Assembly (NCBI RefSeq): GCF_014905175.1
Contig: NC_057792.1
Span: 14,886,963-14,950,962 of the forward strand
Length of the DNA: 64,000 nucleotides
Direction of reading: 5' to 3'
Source of the DNA: Aphidius gifuensis
Lineage: Eukaryota > Arthropoda > Insecta > Hymenoptera > Braconidae
Below the pieces are notes generated by a model. That model did not search any database, was not told the DNA's origin, and saw only the letters and a list, made by a program, of their open reading frames with translations. Shown here in pieces: positions 35,744 through 48,160 of the stretch. The translations under genes and the position numbers were made by a program. How positions within the stretch are numbered: the stretch's first letter is position 1; each line of letters begins with the position of its first letter.

Positions 35744-38129
35744 TTATTTTTTTCTTTCTTTCTTTTCTTTTTTATTATTTCTTTTTCTTGATAATGATGA
35801 AGTACGATGATGTCCACCTGAGCTTTCAACTTTTTTTTTTTTATGGGATAATCTTTTTGTTGACTTCCTTTTTGTCTTTTTTTTCTTGCGATTATCATCA
35901 GAGGAAGACGACGACGACGACGACGATGATGATGATGATGATGATGAATCTGAATCTGTTTTAATATCATAAGTTTTAGTATTACATTTTTAATAAATAT
36001 TATGAATTTTTTATTAAATGAAATTAATTACCTGAACTATCAGAAGATGATGATGAAGAGCTAGATGATGAGCTAGAACTAGATGATGAGCTAGAGCTAG
36101 ATGATACTTTGATTTTGGTATCAACAGGCTGGATAACAGTTTTTGGTCTTGTCTTAAGATGCTCTCGAAGATCATCAGTCAATCCTCCTAGACCAATTGA
36201 TGTGAAAAAGTTGATAGCAAATCTTGTATTTTTAGGATCATCACGAGGAAATAATCCATCAAATGCATCTTGTAAAGTGACATCTTTAACTCTTGCATTG
36301 AGCTTTGGAAGTTCCATTATTTCAGATAATTCTTGAAATAAAATTTTGATGAATATTCTACTTGAACTGGTTGTATCTTCTTCATTTAATTTAATACAAT
36401 TTAAAACACCCCAACTAATTGAATCTGTATATAATAAATGAGCAAAAAATTTTGATACATTGCGTAATTTATTCATATCAAGTCGATGAATTGTTTCGTA
36501 TGAACTTTTAAATATTTGTTCAAATGGACTTATATAAATTTTATTGATAGCACAAAAACGTCCAGCAAGAAGACCAAAAAATTTTTCATAAGTTCTCATT
36601 TCAGCACAACAATCAAGAATCATATGACAAAGTTCAATTTCTTGACCTGGTTTCATTTGCATTTTTAAAAGTTTATGAGTACATTCATCAGGTGATACAG
36701 ATGAGTGAATTGTTAAATAAATTGTTCTTCTTAATGCCTGTAAATTTGTCTCAGTACTGTCAATAATAACACCATCTTTATTTTTATTTTCTTCATCAGA
36801 ATTTTCAGCATCTGAATCTTCGTCATTGTCATCATCATCATCTCCATCACTTCCTGACTCATCATCCGAGCCTAAAAGTTCTTTTGACAATTCTTTGTAT
36901 TCATCTTCATTTTTAATATAATCAGGATCAAATTTAAATACATTTAAAATATCTTGTGACTCTACTTTATCATTTAACTCTACTAAATGAGTTATTTGAT
37001 CTTCTTCCTCAATAAGATCCAATCCTTCAGGAACAGCTTCGTGATCTTTAAATCCATCTTTTCTTACTTCAAAGATAACTTCAATCATGTACTGGACTCT
37101 TTTATCAAGATTACCTTCATGAAGAATATTTCTTAACATTTCAAAAATACCAAGAACACCTTGTTTTGAAACTTCAGTTAATCTCATACCACATTCTTTT
37201 AAAAATGAAATTGCAACTTCAACTGAATCATCTGTTGGTGTATCAACAAGTAATATCAATAATTGAAGTGCAATTACTTCATGAGCAACTTTTTGATTAA
37301 CTAAATGTGCTATAAATGTTGACGATGAAATACAAAGAGGTTTATTGTTGAGTTTAAATGCTCGTTGAAATTGTTTGACTAGTCTTGACAATAATAATTT
37401 TCCAATATCAGGAAATTTTGAATTTATAACAGAAACTAGAGCTGCATATATCGGAGTGAATGTTGGTGAAGCTGCTTGTGCTTGAATTATTGAACGAGTC
37501 AACAAGCCACGTCCACGAATGATATTTTCTCGAAAAAGTTCTCGAACAATTAACCCAATGTTACTTGTATTCACCTTGTTAATATGTCCATGGATAGATT
37601 TTTTTAATGCTTCCCAAGATATTCTCTGGAAAGCTGCACCACTTTTGTCATCTATCTGTGATTGCATAAGTCGTAGTTTAGCTGGTGGAATATATGCACC
37701 ACCTGTTTTTGATGTCAGTAAATCAACAGTTCGTTTTTGAGAAGGTGGAATTACTGATGGATCTTTTTTTTCTGATTCTCTGTCATGTTCATCATCACGT
37801 CTTCTTCTTCTATCATCACGAGATGAGTGTTTACTTTCACCACCATAAAAACGTTCACCAATCACATGATTATCAGTATCATCGTCTGAATAACGACGAC
37901 TTTTACGTCTGTTATTGTCCCAGTATCTTCGACCAGTAAATTCTCTTTTGTTGTAGTCTGGTGAATAACGTCGTTTTCTAGATGGTGATGATCTTCTTCT
38001 ATACTCAGGCGATGATTCTCTAATTGTTGGTGATGAATTTTTTCTTTTTGGTAAATCATTTTCATGATTTGAATTGTCTGGTGATGCACTTTTCAATCTT
38101 TTGTTAGATTTTTTATCATTTACATCCAT
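35744..38129 (-). CDS. Cwc22: Pre-mRNA-splicing factor CWC22
   Basis: Two exons (36032-38129 and 35744-35955) encode 769 residues. The N terminus is a charged Arg/Ser/Asp-rich tail (to about 130). A MIF4G domain follows (from about KTGGAYIPPAKLRLM at 140 to 350), then an acidic linker (DDESGSDGDDDDDNDEDSD), then an MA3 domain (from LQALRRTIYLTIHSSVSPDE, about 465, to 580), and FFTSIGLGGLTDDLREHLK. CWC22, called nucampholin in flies, holds eIF4A3 in the spliceosome for exon-junction-complex assembly. The C-terminal Ser tract is interrupted by the intron and resumes in exon 2 (about 35 serines in all, from TCA, TCG, AGT and AGC codons), ending in a Lys/Arg-rich tail. The gene is divergent from pigeon/GSAP, with 488 bp between start codons. 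Confidence 0.97.
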
Positions 38130-38617
38130 GATTCAATTTAAAATGAAAAAATAAATATCTATAAACCAGAAAAAAGTAATATTATTATTAAATACTGACT
38201 TTATAATTAACAATTGAATAATACAATGTAACTGTTTTTTTATTTATAACAAAATATTTTTAAAAAACAATGTACTTTTTTATTTCTATTCAACAAAACA
38301 TAACCATAAAAGTATAAAACAGAGCGACTGTCAAATTGTGTCAAATGATGTGGTACTTTAAACTGGGGGGGAGGGGCATCAGCGCACGCGCATAATATAT
38401 TTAGTCTTCTTGCATAGTGCACGCTGGACAGTGGAAACTCCCCTTTACATATAAATAGTCGATAAATAGTAAATAAATACCCAACAAAATAAACATTATG
38501 ATATTTTATAAATAAAGTTTTATAAATAACATAATTTAAATAAAATAAATCATATTAAATTAAAACTATTTAATTACTCTATTTTTTTTTATCATTTCTT
38601 TTTCAAGCTAAGTAATA
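38130..38617. promoter_or_regulatory. Shared bidirectional promoter of CWC22 and pigeon/GSAP
   Basis: 488 bp between two divergent ATGs. Its centre (about 38360-38440) is much richer in G+C than the flanks and contains GGGGGGGAGGGG and AGCGCACGCGCA at 38381-38392. The last is one base from the NRF1/erect-wing consensus YGCGCAYGCGCR. Two close divergent housekeeping genes around one GC patch imply a common promoter. Confidence 0.6.
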
Positions 38618-41600
38618 ATGGCCGAAAATCTTGCTGGTAAACTTTATGCTTTGCTCAACAAAGAAAATGTCAAAGGTATGTTTTATTTAAAAAACTATAC
38701 AATAACATTGTTTAATTTTATTTTTACATAATTTAATTATTTTACTTAAATATATTACTATGTTAATATTAAAAAAATTATTTTAATTTAAATTTATATT
38801 ATACACTTCATTCATAATATTATTTTCTCATGAATTCGTTTACCTTCTTGTGTCATTTACAGAAAATCGAAAAAATAAATACATTATCAGTAATACAAGT
38901 TTTTTTTTCATTAAAAATTGATAACATTTCATTGTGTTCAAGCTGAGCAATGGAAACTCTTAGGTCAAGAAAAGGATGGATCACTGTTGGTTTGTTGGAT
39001 CGACGAAAATACAGAAAATTCATTGTACCATTCTGTCATTGGACGCTATGATAGATGTAAAAATTCACTCCAGGTGATTTATTAAATACAAAATCAACTA
39101 ATATATATTCTAAACTATTGTGTATGACTTTTTTTTAGATAATCCATGAATTTCCAACGATTTTAAACATTGTACAAGCAAGTATAAATCAAAACCATAC
39201 ACTCCTCGGTTACATTGTCAAAAAGCCACTTGATTTAAAAAATTTAACAACTCCAAATGACGATGACACTGTTAAAAATAATTCACAAGACCCAGATGAA
39301 GTGGAAATTTATCAAACTTATGTTATTGAACTTGATGCAGCTGATAAAAAAATTCACAATATAGATACTGAAAGACGTAAACAAGTACGAATACAATTTT
39401 TATATAAACACAAAAATAATGGTATTCATGATAAGTTTCTTGTGATGATTCATCAAGAATGTATAACAATGTACACAGTGACATTTGAATCATCAGATAT
39501 CAACACAATTAAATCCTTGAAAAATGAAATTATTGTTAAAACATTTTTTTGGGCTCAGTGGGATACTATAAATCAAGTTCTATATCATATTCATAATCGT
39601 CGAGCTCCAACAAGTTTGGTAACTGAAAATGACAATGAGGCTAGACCTAAAATAACAAATACATGTCCAACATTAAGTGGTTTTCAATTTCACGATGAGT
39701 TACCACATGAAACTGTTTTAAATATTCCTTTAAATTTGCCACAAACACCCAACACTGGTAATTGTGGTACCTATGAGGATGATGTGATACCATTACGTGT
39801 TCATGACTGTTCTCTTGATCTGATTGTCATCTCTGACACAAAAGGCGTAGTTTGTGTTTGTCATCATTATTTGTACCAACCGTATCAACCACCTCAGAAT
39901 GTTCTTAATGCATCCCTCAGTGATTCCAACAGGGTACACTTTGCTTACTCTGTAACGTTGCTTCATCATAGCTGTGTTATTCATTGTGTTATTCCTGGAA
40001 TACCCTGGTCACAAGCAAAACTTATGCGACCAACTTTTTCCATAACAGATGATTACATGATTGTTTTTGTTCAAGGATCATTTACTCATGTTTTAGAAAT
40101 TGGTGTTACTCATGATCCCAGTTGTCATATTCTTTGTGGACCATTATCAGCAATTTCACAGACAGCTTCTTATCTTGTTCCATTGCTTGATCTTAATCAA
40201 ACTAAACATCAAAAAAAATATTCTGACAATGATGATGTATGCAATACTTTGACTATTGATCTACCAACATTGGATCTAGTTACTCTAACAATTCCAACAG
40301 ATTTTCTAGTTGATGTTTTTAAAAAAGAGTCATCAATTTATGTGAGACTTGGTATATTACATTATTTTCTATGTCATCGACATGACTTTGACAAAGTCGC
40401 TGCACTTGTTGCAATTATTGCTGACAAACCAAGTTCTCTAAATGTTGTTAAATACATGCAAGAAATACTAATGGGTACATCTTATTCTTTGGTGCAAAAA
40501 AATTTATTACCTGATACAATTCCTTTGCTTTCATTGTTACCTATCACGACTGTTGAAGAATGTATTTTTTACGATTCAAAAATTAATGATTTAAATATAA
40601 CATTGAGTCATGAAAAATTGTTGAATACTTCTGTCATGTTGTTGTCACCACAGCAACGTTTGATGCCATACAGAAGTGATTTGTGGACACGACTTTGGGA
40701 TAATCTTGGAAAAAAAAGTGAAAATAAACCGCGATTTAATCCAAGTAAAATAAGTGATAAATTATTGATGTCATTGGCGTACTATCAGCCTGAGGCATTA
40801 TCCAGATCAAGCACACCAATGTCACCAAGTGGTGGACTTGTTTTAACAGCATCATCATTTAGTGATATAACAAGTAATCGTGGTAATAAACTTCTTGATT
40901 CAACATTACCATTTGTTGAAATTGAAAGTTGTACTGCTTCAAAACAAGAGCATATTGTTGCTGTTAATTTGCGGGAGTTATCAATGTACTTATTAAAATA
41001 TGCAACTAAAATGCCAGCAACTGCTTATGTCTCTTGTACACCACTTCAGGTACATGCAATAGCAACAAGATATGTTGCAGCACAATTAGAAAGTTCAAGA
41101 TTACTTTGTCAAATGATTTGTCGAGCAGCAAATGTAGATCCAAGACTTGAACAAGAAAGAGGCTTTGTCTTGATTGATCAACTTGATGAGACTAGAAGAA
41201 ATTTATTGTTTATGCTAATGGAACGTTATCGTTATGCAATTGAAGTCGTTGCATTTCCTGTGCCTCAAGGATTTGCATCGTTTTTTACTTACCTTGGTTA
41301 TCGGAGTCTCAAGTATTCCATGTTTTTACAGTACATTGAGAGATCCGTCTTTGAACTTCAAGTTGATGTCACTAAATTCATCATTGCAGGTACCTAATTT
41401 TTTTTTTTCCTTATTTAGCTATTAATTCTTATTCTTATTTTTAAAATTCAATACAATTTGTTTACAGACATCAGTGATACAAAAGAAAATACAGTTAAAA
41501 AACTTCACTTGCTATCATTGCTACCAAAATCAAGAGCCAAAAGGCTTCTCAATCAATGGCTTCATCCTGTTAGCTTTATGATACGTGCAAGAGAACATGC

Positions 41601-41814
41601 TACAAATATTTTGTCAGGTGAAGCTTGTCAAAATCGTGGAAGAACATCACAGCATTGTCATTTGCACAGTGGTATTGCTGCTTTTCCTTCTGCTGACCGT
41701 TTGTCACCTCTTGATACTTTTTTGGATCTACTTACTGCTAAGGCAAGTCTTGCTGAACTCGATTTCGGTCTACTCATTGAAGCCACTGTAACTTCTACTG
41801 AAGACTTTTTATAA
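38618..41814 (+). CDS. GSAP: Protein pigeon / gamma-secretase-activating protein homolog
   Basis: Four exons (38618-38675, 38943-39073, 39139-41389, 41468-41814) encode 928 residues. The N-terminal half is the pigeon/GSAP region: FFWAQWDTINQVLYHI at about 199 matches the family's VWAQWD..LYYI segment, and a CVCHHY segment matches SLCVCYS. The C-terminal half contains the helical part (FPVPQGFASFFTYLG) and LLPKSRAKRLLNQWLHP. In vertebrates GSAP is reported to modulate gamma-secretase cleavage of APP; in flies pigeon (linotte) is a learning gene. No signal peptide or membrane helix seen, so it is probably cytosolic. Identification rests on remembered motif order; repeat-rich scaffold proteins are an alternative but less likely. 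AATAAA at 42044. Confidence 0.85.
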
Positions 41815-42308
41815 ATAATTTTTTTCGTTGTTGTTTTTCTTTTTCTTTTTGTCACAAAAATCATTTCACCAAAAATCTCAGCTTTTTTTTTTCTTTCTTT
41901 TTCTTTTATCGTGTGATTTCAACCATCCAGTATTATTATTTTTTATTTTTAATTAATCTTATTTTATATGTTAATTAGTTTAACAGTTAATTTTATAATT
42001 ATTTATATGTTATTTTGTTTTAAAAAAATTTTATGTGATGTTTAATAAACTTTCTGGAATTTTTATCTAATCGTGTTATAAAAAATAAAATCAAAACCAT
42101 TATTAACTTCAATAGTAGAGGGATTACTCAATATTATTTATTGAAAAATAAAAAAAAAAAAAAAAAATATAATACAATACATAAAAAACAAACAGTTTTG
42201 TACATTTTCCTGATAAATTTTATGTTTGTATTGAAATATACAATCGTATAAAGATTATTAATGATATAGAAAAAATTATCAAACGTAGATTAATTAAATT
42301 TTTGTTTT
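41815..42308. other. Convergent 3' regions of GSAP and the EndoU gene
   Basis: Pyrimidine-rich then AT-rich 3' UTRs of two facing genes. AATAAA at 42044-42049 for GSAP; a poly(A) run of about 17 near 42152. No coding sequence seen. Confidence 0.6.
42044..42049 (+). terminator. Poly(A) signal of GSAP
   Basis: AATAAA 230 bp after the GSAP stop codon. Confidence 0.5.
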
Positions 42309-44433
42309 TTAAATTTCTGGAAAACCAGAAATAAGAATATCTCTTCCGTAATAATTAATAGCATTGGAGATAATAATAAATTCATTTCCTCCAAGTTTAA
42401 TAGGACATGGTACATTGGGTCGTACATAAAAGCACATTGTATATAAAGCCATTTCTAATTCTGGTGATGTTCCAACGAATATTGATGATACTGGTTGAAT
42501 AACATCATTTAAAGAAGAACGCAACTTGACAATTGCTCCATTCTGAATTTAAAAAAATATATTAGCATTATTATGATGTAGTTTATCAACAAAGCTAGAC
42601 ATATAAAAATTAACTTACTGTTCCCAATTTTGTTTCTTTTATATATCCAAGATAATTCATATTTTTTGAAGCTTCTTGTTTAGCATAGTATATCCAATTA
42701 TGCATACCAATAATTTCAGAATCAAATTTTTCAGCTAAGAAAATTGTTTCAAAACCACTACTTCCAGCTTCACCCTCTGTTCTTTTGAAAAGTGCAAACC
42801 AAATTCCTCGAAGAGTATCTTTAAATTCGTATTCTTGAGTTCCAGCTGGCAAGAAACCTTTATCAGATAAAAATGTCATGGTTTTTTTCATGACATCAGT
42901 TTCAATAAATGATTCCAACAAGTCATTAATCTTCTTGTATTTTTCAGGGCTTTGAATTTCTTTAGCTTTTACATCAAGAGCAAAACTATCATGAAGTGCA
43001 ACAACATTTCTAATTGTTGGAATTTCATAAGCTTCATCCTTCACCACCAGCAATCTAATTCATAAATTAAAAATTAAAAAAAATTATACAATAAATTATT
43101 TTATATATACTTACGGTTCTGGTGCATCATCTTTAGTAGAATCATCAGTTTTTTGTCCTTGAAGATTCATGGTGATGTATTTATAAGCATTGTTTTTATC
43201 ATTTGTAAATAAATCTTCTGTAAATTGTAGAACTTCAGTTTTGGTTACATTTGCACCTGAAGGACTTGGAAATGTATTTTCATCAAATACTGGTGCAGGT
43301 GGTGCAGGTGGTGGTGAGTTTTGACTATTATTTATATTTTCTGGAGCACCAATAGGAACAACTGCTGGTGTGGGATCATTGGATGGCACTGATGGTGGAG
43401 CACTAGCTTGAGCTGGTTGAACTGCAGGTTGAATTGCAGGTTGAATTGCAGGTTGAACTGCAGGTTGATTAACTTGTGCAGCAGGTTGACCAGCAGATTG
43501 AACTGCAGGTTCACCAGCAGGTACAGAAGTACCATTGTTATAATAATTATTGATTATATGAGTATTGGTAACTGTTGGTACAACGCCATTACTAGCAACT
43601 TGTGGTGGTGGATAATAAGTATCATGTCTGTGGCCTGAAATACCACCTGGTAAAATTCTGTTAACTGCAGCATTTACACCAGCACTAACTCCAGCATAAA
43701 CAAAAGCCTCTTTGGCAAGTTGACCAATTCCTGGTCTGCCAGATGATCCTCCTTGCTGGACATAAACTGTTGTAGGTGCATGACCAACTGGAGGATTATA
43801 TCCAGCTCCTGGTACAGATGAATGGCCATGGTAAGGATTGTATGGTTGATAAGCAGGAGGTGCGTGATAGGCAGGTGCATGATAGGCAGGAGGTGCATTG
43901 TAAGCGGGTGGTGCATTGTAAGCGGGAGGTGCATGGTAACCATTTGAGGGTGGTTGTGTTGGATAACTAGAGTGAGTGTTATAGCGATTAGGATTATTAT
44001 TGGTATTATAATGGCCAGAGTCTACTGGAGCTGATGGCTGATATTTATTTGTTTGAGGTGGATTGTAACTAGGATTACTAGATTGTTGATGATAATTTGT
44101 CGAAGATGCAGGGTATTTACTATAAGGAGGGGGTGTTCCTACTGGTCGTGAATTTGAGTGATCAGGAACATTCCAGCCTGGTCCTGGTGACAAAAAAAAA
44201 TGTATAATTTTTATTTATGTTGTATTATTGAATTTTGATTTTTCAGCTACAATTTTTCCACTAAGGATATACGATGACGATAACTTGACTCATCATATAC
44301 TAATCGTAAAACATACCTCTGGATTCTGTCTGAGTATGTGTATGTGGCCTTGATGTTGTTTTTGAATTACGACGACTACTGCTTGAAGAACTGGAACCTC
44401 TACTACCACCACTACTTTTTTTAGCAAAAGCAC
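42309..44433 (-). CDS. EndoU-domain protein with degenerate active site (5' end unresolved)
   Basis: Four exons are clear (44317-44433, 43115-44183, 42619-43054, 42309-42542), about 618 residues. The start has AFAKKSSGGSS, like the end of a signal peptide plus a Ser-rich stretch. A long Pro/Tyr/Asn/Gln-rich region follows, with repeats of AYNAPP and QPAIQPAVQ. The C-terminal 260 residues are an EndoU (XendoU, poly(U)-specific endoribonuclease) domain: SSGFE-IFLAEKF, GMHNWIYYA, FVGTSPELEMALYTMCF and a GFPEI end. Known EndoU enzymes use two His and one Lys. Here the first His is Thr (42745-42747), the second His is kept (42700-42702), and the Lys is Gln (42495-42497); spacing (15 and 43 residues) equals that in human ENDOU as I recall it. 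It is therefore probably not an active RNase. The signal-peptide exon is not placed. Confidence 0.88.
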
Positions 44434-46777
44434 CTAAACAGAAATTAAAAAAACATGTTACATTGTAGACAAATTAAAAGAAATGACAACGGGATAAAAT
44501 TATATAGTTGCATTTGTGAAAATATGAGCTCAAAGAAAATTACATATATAGATCGTTATTGGATACACGTGTCATCCATATAATATTATGTTTACAGTTC
44601 AAGTTGTGTATAATTCCATTTCAAAATACAACGCATATCATATGCGTACTTTTATTCGGAGAAAGAATGATAAACTTTTTAATGATATACTTTGACCTAT
44701 GAGTCGTGATGTATTCTACGAAATTCAGACTATTTTTTATATTTAGCCTTTAGGGTCTTATTCTCGAAGAAATCGGGGCAAAAAGTTAGAGGTCAAGCGT
44801 TGCTTTGATCAAAACAAGTTTTTGAAACTGTAAAAATTATACTTAAAAATTATCATAACTACAACACTCCTACATATCGTAATCTAAAATATAAAATAAC
44901 CGCATAATATTACTTCAAATTAATTTTGTTTAAATTTTATTTAAATAAATTTACTCATCGATGAGTCACTTTGGGTTTTTCCCGAGTAAACAATATATGT
45001 ATTTTTCAATTTCATAATTTATCATTCTGAGAACTTGAAAAAAAAAAATTCAATTTCGATATGTGGAGTCAGTGACTTCATATGATTTCAACGATTATAA
45101 AAGACTTTGTCATGATTTTTTACGACTTAATAAGATTTCATAAACTTTCAAATGATTTTTTATGATTTCATTAAGTTTCAAAATATTTTATATGATTTTA
45201 TGTGATTATATCTGAAAAAAAATGTAAAAAACGGTTTTCAATAGTGTGTGTAATAGACCCTCGACAATTTTATTATTCGAGAATTGAATGATTCGAGTAT
45301 AATTATTAAGATTACTCTCAATTTATGTTCAACACTGATGAATTGATTATTTTCAAGGCTTATTATATTTTATATATTATTCACTTGTAAACGACGTACG
45401 TAGAAAAAAATATACGGCGTACAAACTACAAGCTTCGAGTGATTTTAAAAAAAGTAAATTTAAAAAAATGACAAATAATTTCATCCTTGGGTCTTACTTT
45501 CCAGGAGGTCAATGAATAACATATTCACACGTCTCGCCAACGATACGTGTACATAAAATACTTTCAAGTAAACAAAAAAAATATCTTCAACTTAAATTAA
45601 TTTAAAAAATTAAACTTACAAGATATTAGTAGATACAAATAAAAAAAAATTACACTTTTAATGAATTGATTATGACTCTGTTGCACTCAGTTGCACTCTG
45701 TTGACTGTTGAAGATCAAAGCAATACCAGTAGTATATATGTGTATTGCTGACTTGTTTTTATTATTTTTTTTTTACTTCTCAGCTTGGGTATCATCAGGC
45801 ATTCTTATTGCCCCTCCAGATAATTATAAAATCTATATAGGAAGGGATATAGTTTAGAGGAAAAAAAACGAGTCAGTGATAGACGATTATGAAATATGAA
45901 GAGAAACGATAATATAAAAAAAAAAAATATATGGATGTATTTCATAAACCGGAAACCAATGAATAAATAATTTTGTGGCCTCGAAAATCGTAAAGATAAA
46001 ATCAAATTTATTTATACGTTATTGTAATTTTTTTATTTACTCTCAATTGTAGTTATGGTCTGTTGCAGTCTGTTGCACTTAATGCGTGATAAATTTCATG
46101 TAGACAATTTTATATTTGTTATAAATGTACAATTAATAAAATAATTTTATAAAGCTTTATATTATTGTTTTTAAAAATAACAACCCAACATATGTTTTAT
46201 ACAAAAATAATACCGTTTAGTTATCTTTTCTTTTTTATCGTTTCGAATTTTGTTTATTGACCCAAAAAAACATTTAGATGATTATATGAGTGATAAAAAA
46301 TTTAGTTAAACTATTTATCAATTTTTTTTTTACATAAAAAAATTTAAATAATCTAGATTTATTTCTACATGGCCAGTAAAAAAAATCGAACCGAATAAAA
46401 AAAGATATATTTTTTTTTTTTTGTATATAAAAAAACATCGGATGCCATTTTAAGCTCCTTTTTTACCGACCGTCAATAAAAAACAGGCTGTCACTTGATG
46501 TTTACACTTTACACTTTACCTCGTCCTTTAATTATTATTTAACAATTAATTGTAACATTAATAAACAATTATAAAAATTAAAAAAAACATTGCTGGAATT
46601 TAAATTGATTAATTACATTAAACTGTGTCAACTTGTCATACGTGTCAGTCACAGAAAATATTGATCGAGTTTCCCATATAGACAACAGTTTTTACAGCTG
46701 TAGTTTGTGCCATATAGGTTGTGTGTTAAAAAACTTAAAATTAATCAAGTCTGTTGTCAATATAAAACAAATTAAAA
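44434..46777. other. Spacer between divergent EndoU and EMC4 genes
   Basis: 2.3 kb, AT-rich. It must hold the missing 5' exon of the EndoU gene. A transcribed exon ending in a GTAAGT donor is plausible at about 45621 (minus), but it has no ATG. A candidate start at 44517 would give a hydrophobic MQLYNFIPLSFLLICLQ leader. Repeats of TGTTGCACTC lie near 45675-45705, with TGTTGCA words again near 46062. Confidence 0.45.
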
Positions 46778-47448
46778 ATGTCATCAAAACAAGGAGTTAA
46801 AAAATTCAAGTGGTCACTTGATTTTACCCACAAGTAAGTTTATAATTCATGACAATAATTTACCATAAAAAAATTGATAAATAAAATGTTTAAATTTACA
46901 GAAACAAACATGATAGAAATACAGAGCTACAAAATCCACCAGGTTATACACCGTCATTGGCACTGTCACACAATATGGAAAATTCACGTGAAAATGACTC
47001 AAATCATTTGATAATTAAAAAATCATGGGATTTAGCACTGGGTCCAATAAAACAAGTACCAATGAATTTGTTTATTATGTTTATGGCTGGTAATTCAATA
47101 TCAATATTTCCAATAATGATGGTTGGAATGTTGATTATTAGACCAGTTAAGGCATTATTTACTGTCCAACAAAGTAATTATTTTAATAATTTTATTTAAA
47201 TTTAGTTTTTTTATTTAATAATAATTGTAAATTATATTTAATTTGTTGCAGCTTTTAAAGTCATTGAGGGCAACTATGTTTGGGGACAAAAAATTGTATT
47301 TTTCCTTGGTCAAGTTGTTAATATTGCACTTGCATTGTACAAATGTCAATCAATGGGTTTATTGCCAACACATGCATCTGATTGGCTTGCATTTGTTGAG
47401 CCACAATCAAGAATTGAATATTCCGGTGGTGGAATTAGTTATTTATAA
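46778..47448 (+). CDS. EMC4: ER membrane protein complex subunit 4
   Basis: Three exons (46778-46833, 46902-47173, 47252-47448) encode 174 residues. The N-terminal FKWSLDF is followed by KKSWDLALGPIKQVPMNLF, the classic EMC4 core, two hydrophobic segments (MFMAGNSISIFPIMMVGMLI; FFLGQVVNIALALYKCQSMG), and the near-invariant LLPTHASDWLAFVEP..IEYSGGG ending. EMC4 (TMEM85) belongs to the EMC insertase that places tail-anchored and multipass proteins into the ER membrane. All splice phases agree. The gene is convergent with STMP1 (231 bp between stop codons). Confidence 0.97.
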
Positions 47449-47679
47449 ATAATTTTTGTTGATAAAAATTTAATATTGTACACAGTTTATATTATTTAAT
47501 ATACCAAATACATAAAATACACACTCAGTTCTTTTCAAATCTTTTTTTTTGTTTTTTTATTGTTTCATTTTGGCAAGATTTAACAAATCATTTTAAGTAA
47601 TAAAAATTAAAAGAAAATAATTGATTTATTATTTACAATGAACCTAACCATATTGTTTATTGTTTTAAGTGATGATTGA

Positions 47680-47974
47680 CTACTTTTTTTTATGATTTTC
47701 AGCAAAATCTCTTATCATTTCAATAATTTTGGATGGATCGTCGACCTTGGGTACCTTAATCAAATTGTATCTCAATTAAAATACTGTTTTTATAATAAAT
47801 TATTTATCAACTTACTTCATAGTTTTGAGATACGTATATTCCAGTATAAACACCAAGACTGAATGTTACCTAAATAATTATAAACAATAGTAAATTGTAA
47901 TTATTATTTAAAACAAAAATACAGAGTTAATTTTCTTTTTATTGGTTAATTTTACTTACAAAAAATCTAAACAT
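47680..47974 (-). CDS. STMP1: Short transmembrane mitochondrial protein 1 (47 residues)
   Basis: Three tiny coding exons: 47960-47974 (15 nt, MFRFF), 47816-47869 (54 nt) and 47680-47754 (75 nt). All junctions are phase 0, with GTAAGT donors. The 47-residue product has a single membrane helix (FFVTFSLGVYTGIYVSQNYEV) and a charged tail ending HKKK. It matches the vertebrate micropeptide STMP1 ([25 protein letters not shown]...) in length, the LGxxxGxYxxQNY pattern and the Pro after it. STMP1 sits in the inner mitochondrial membrane and is linked to respiratory-chain and mitochondrial-fission control. It is too short and too spliced for simple frame scanning. Homology is by eye but striking. Confidence 0.9.
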
Positions 47975-48147
47975 TTTGGCGATTAGTTGTTTTTTAACAA
48001 ATACTAATTAATAATTTTACTATTTATTTATTAGATTATTTAAATGATAGTTAAACAATTATCAAACTATTCTTATGTATATTAGAATCAGGTTGCAGGA
48101 GAGCACAAGAGACAAGAGTGAACCAATGTCAATGCATATTAGTTCAC

Positions 48148-48160
48148 CCACTAGAGGGAA
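48148..48160 (+). promoter_or_regulatory. CTCF-like motif
   Basis: CCACTAGAGGGAA differs from the vertebrate/fly CTCF core CCASYAGRKGGC by one position. The same TAGAGGGAACTC extension recurs at about 24725. Only a sequence resemblance. Confidence 0.25.

Noticed and set aside
35728..35970. Small His-rich frames on both strands at the end of CWC22
   Set aside because: They are reading-frame shadows of the CWC22 Ser and Lys tracts.
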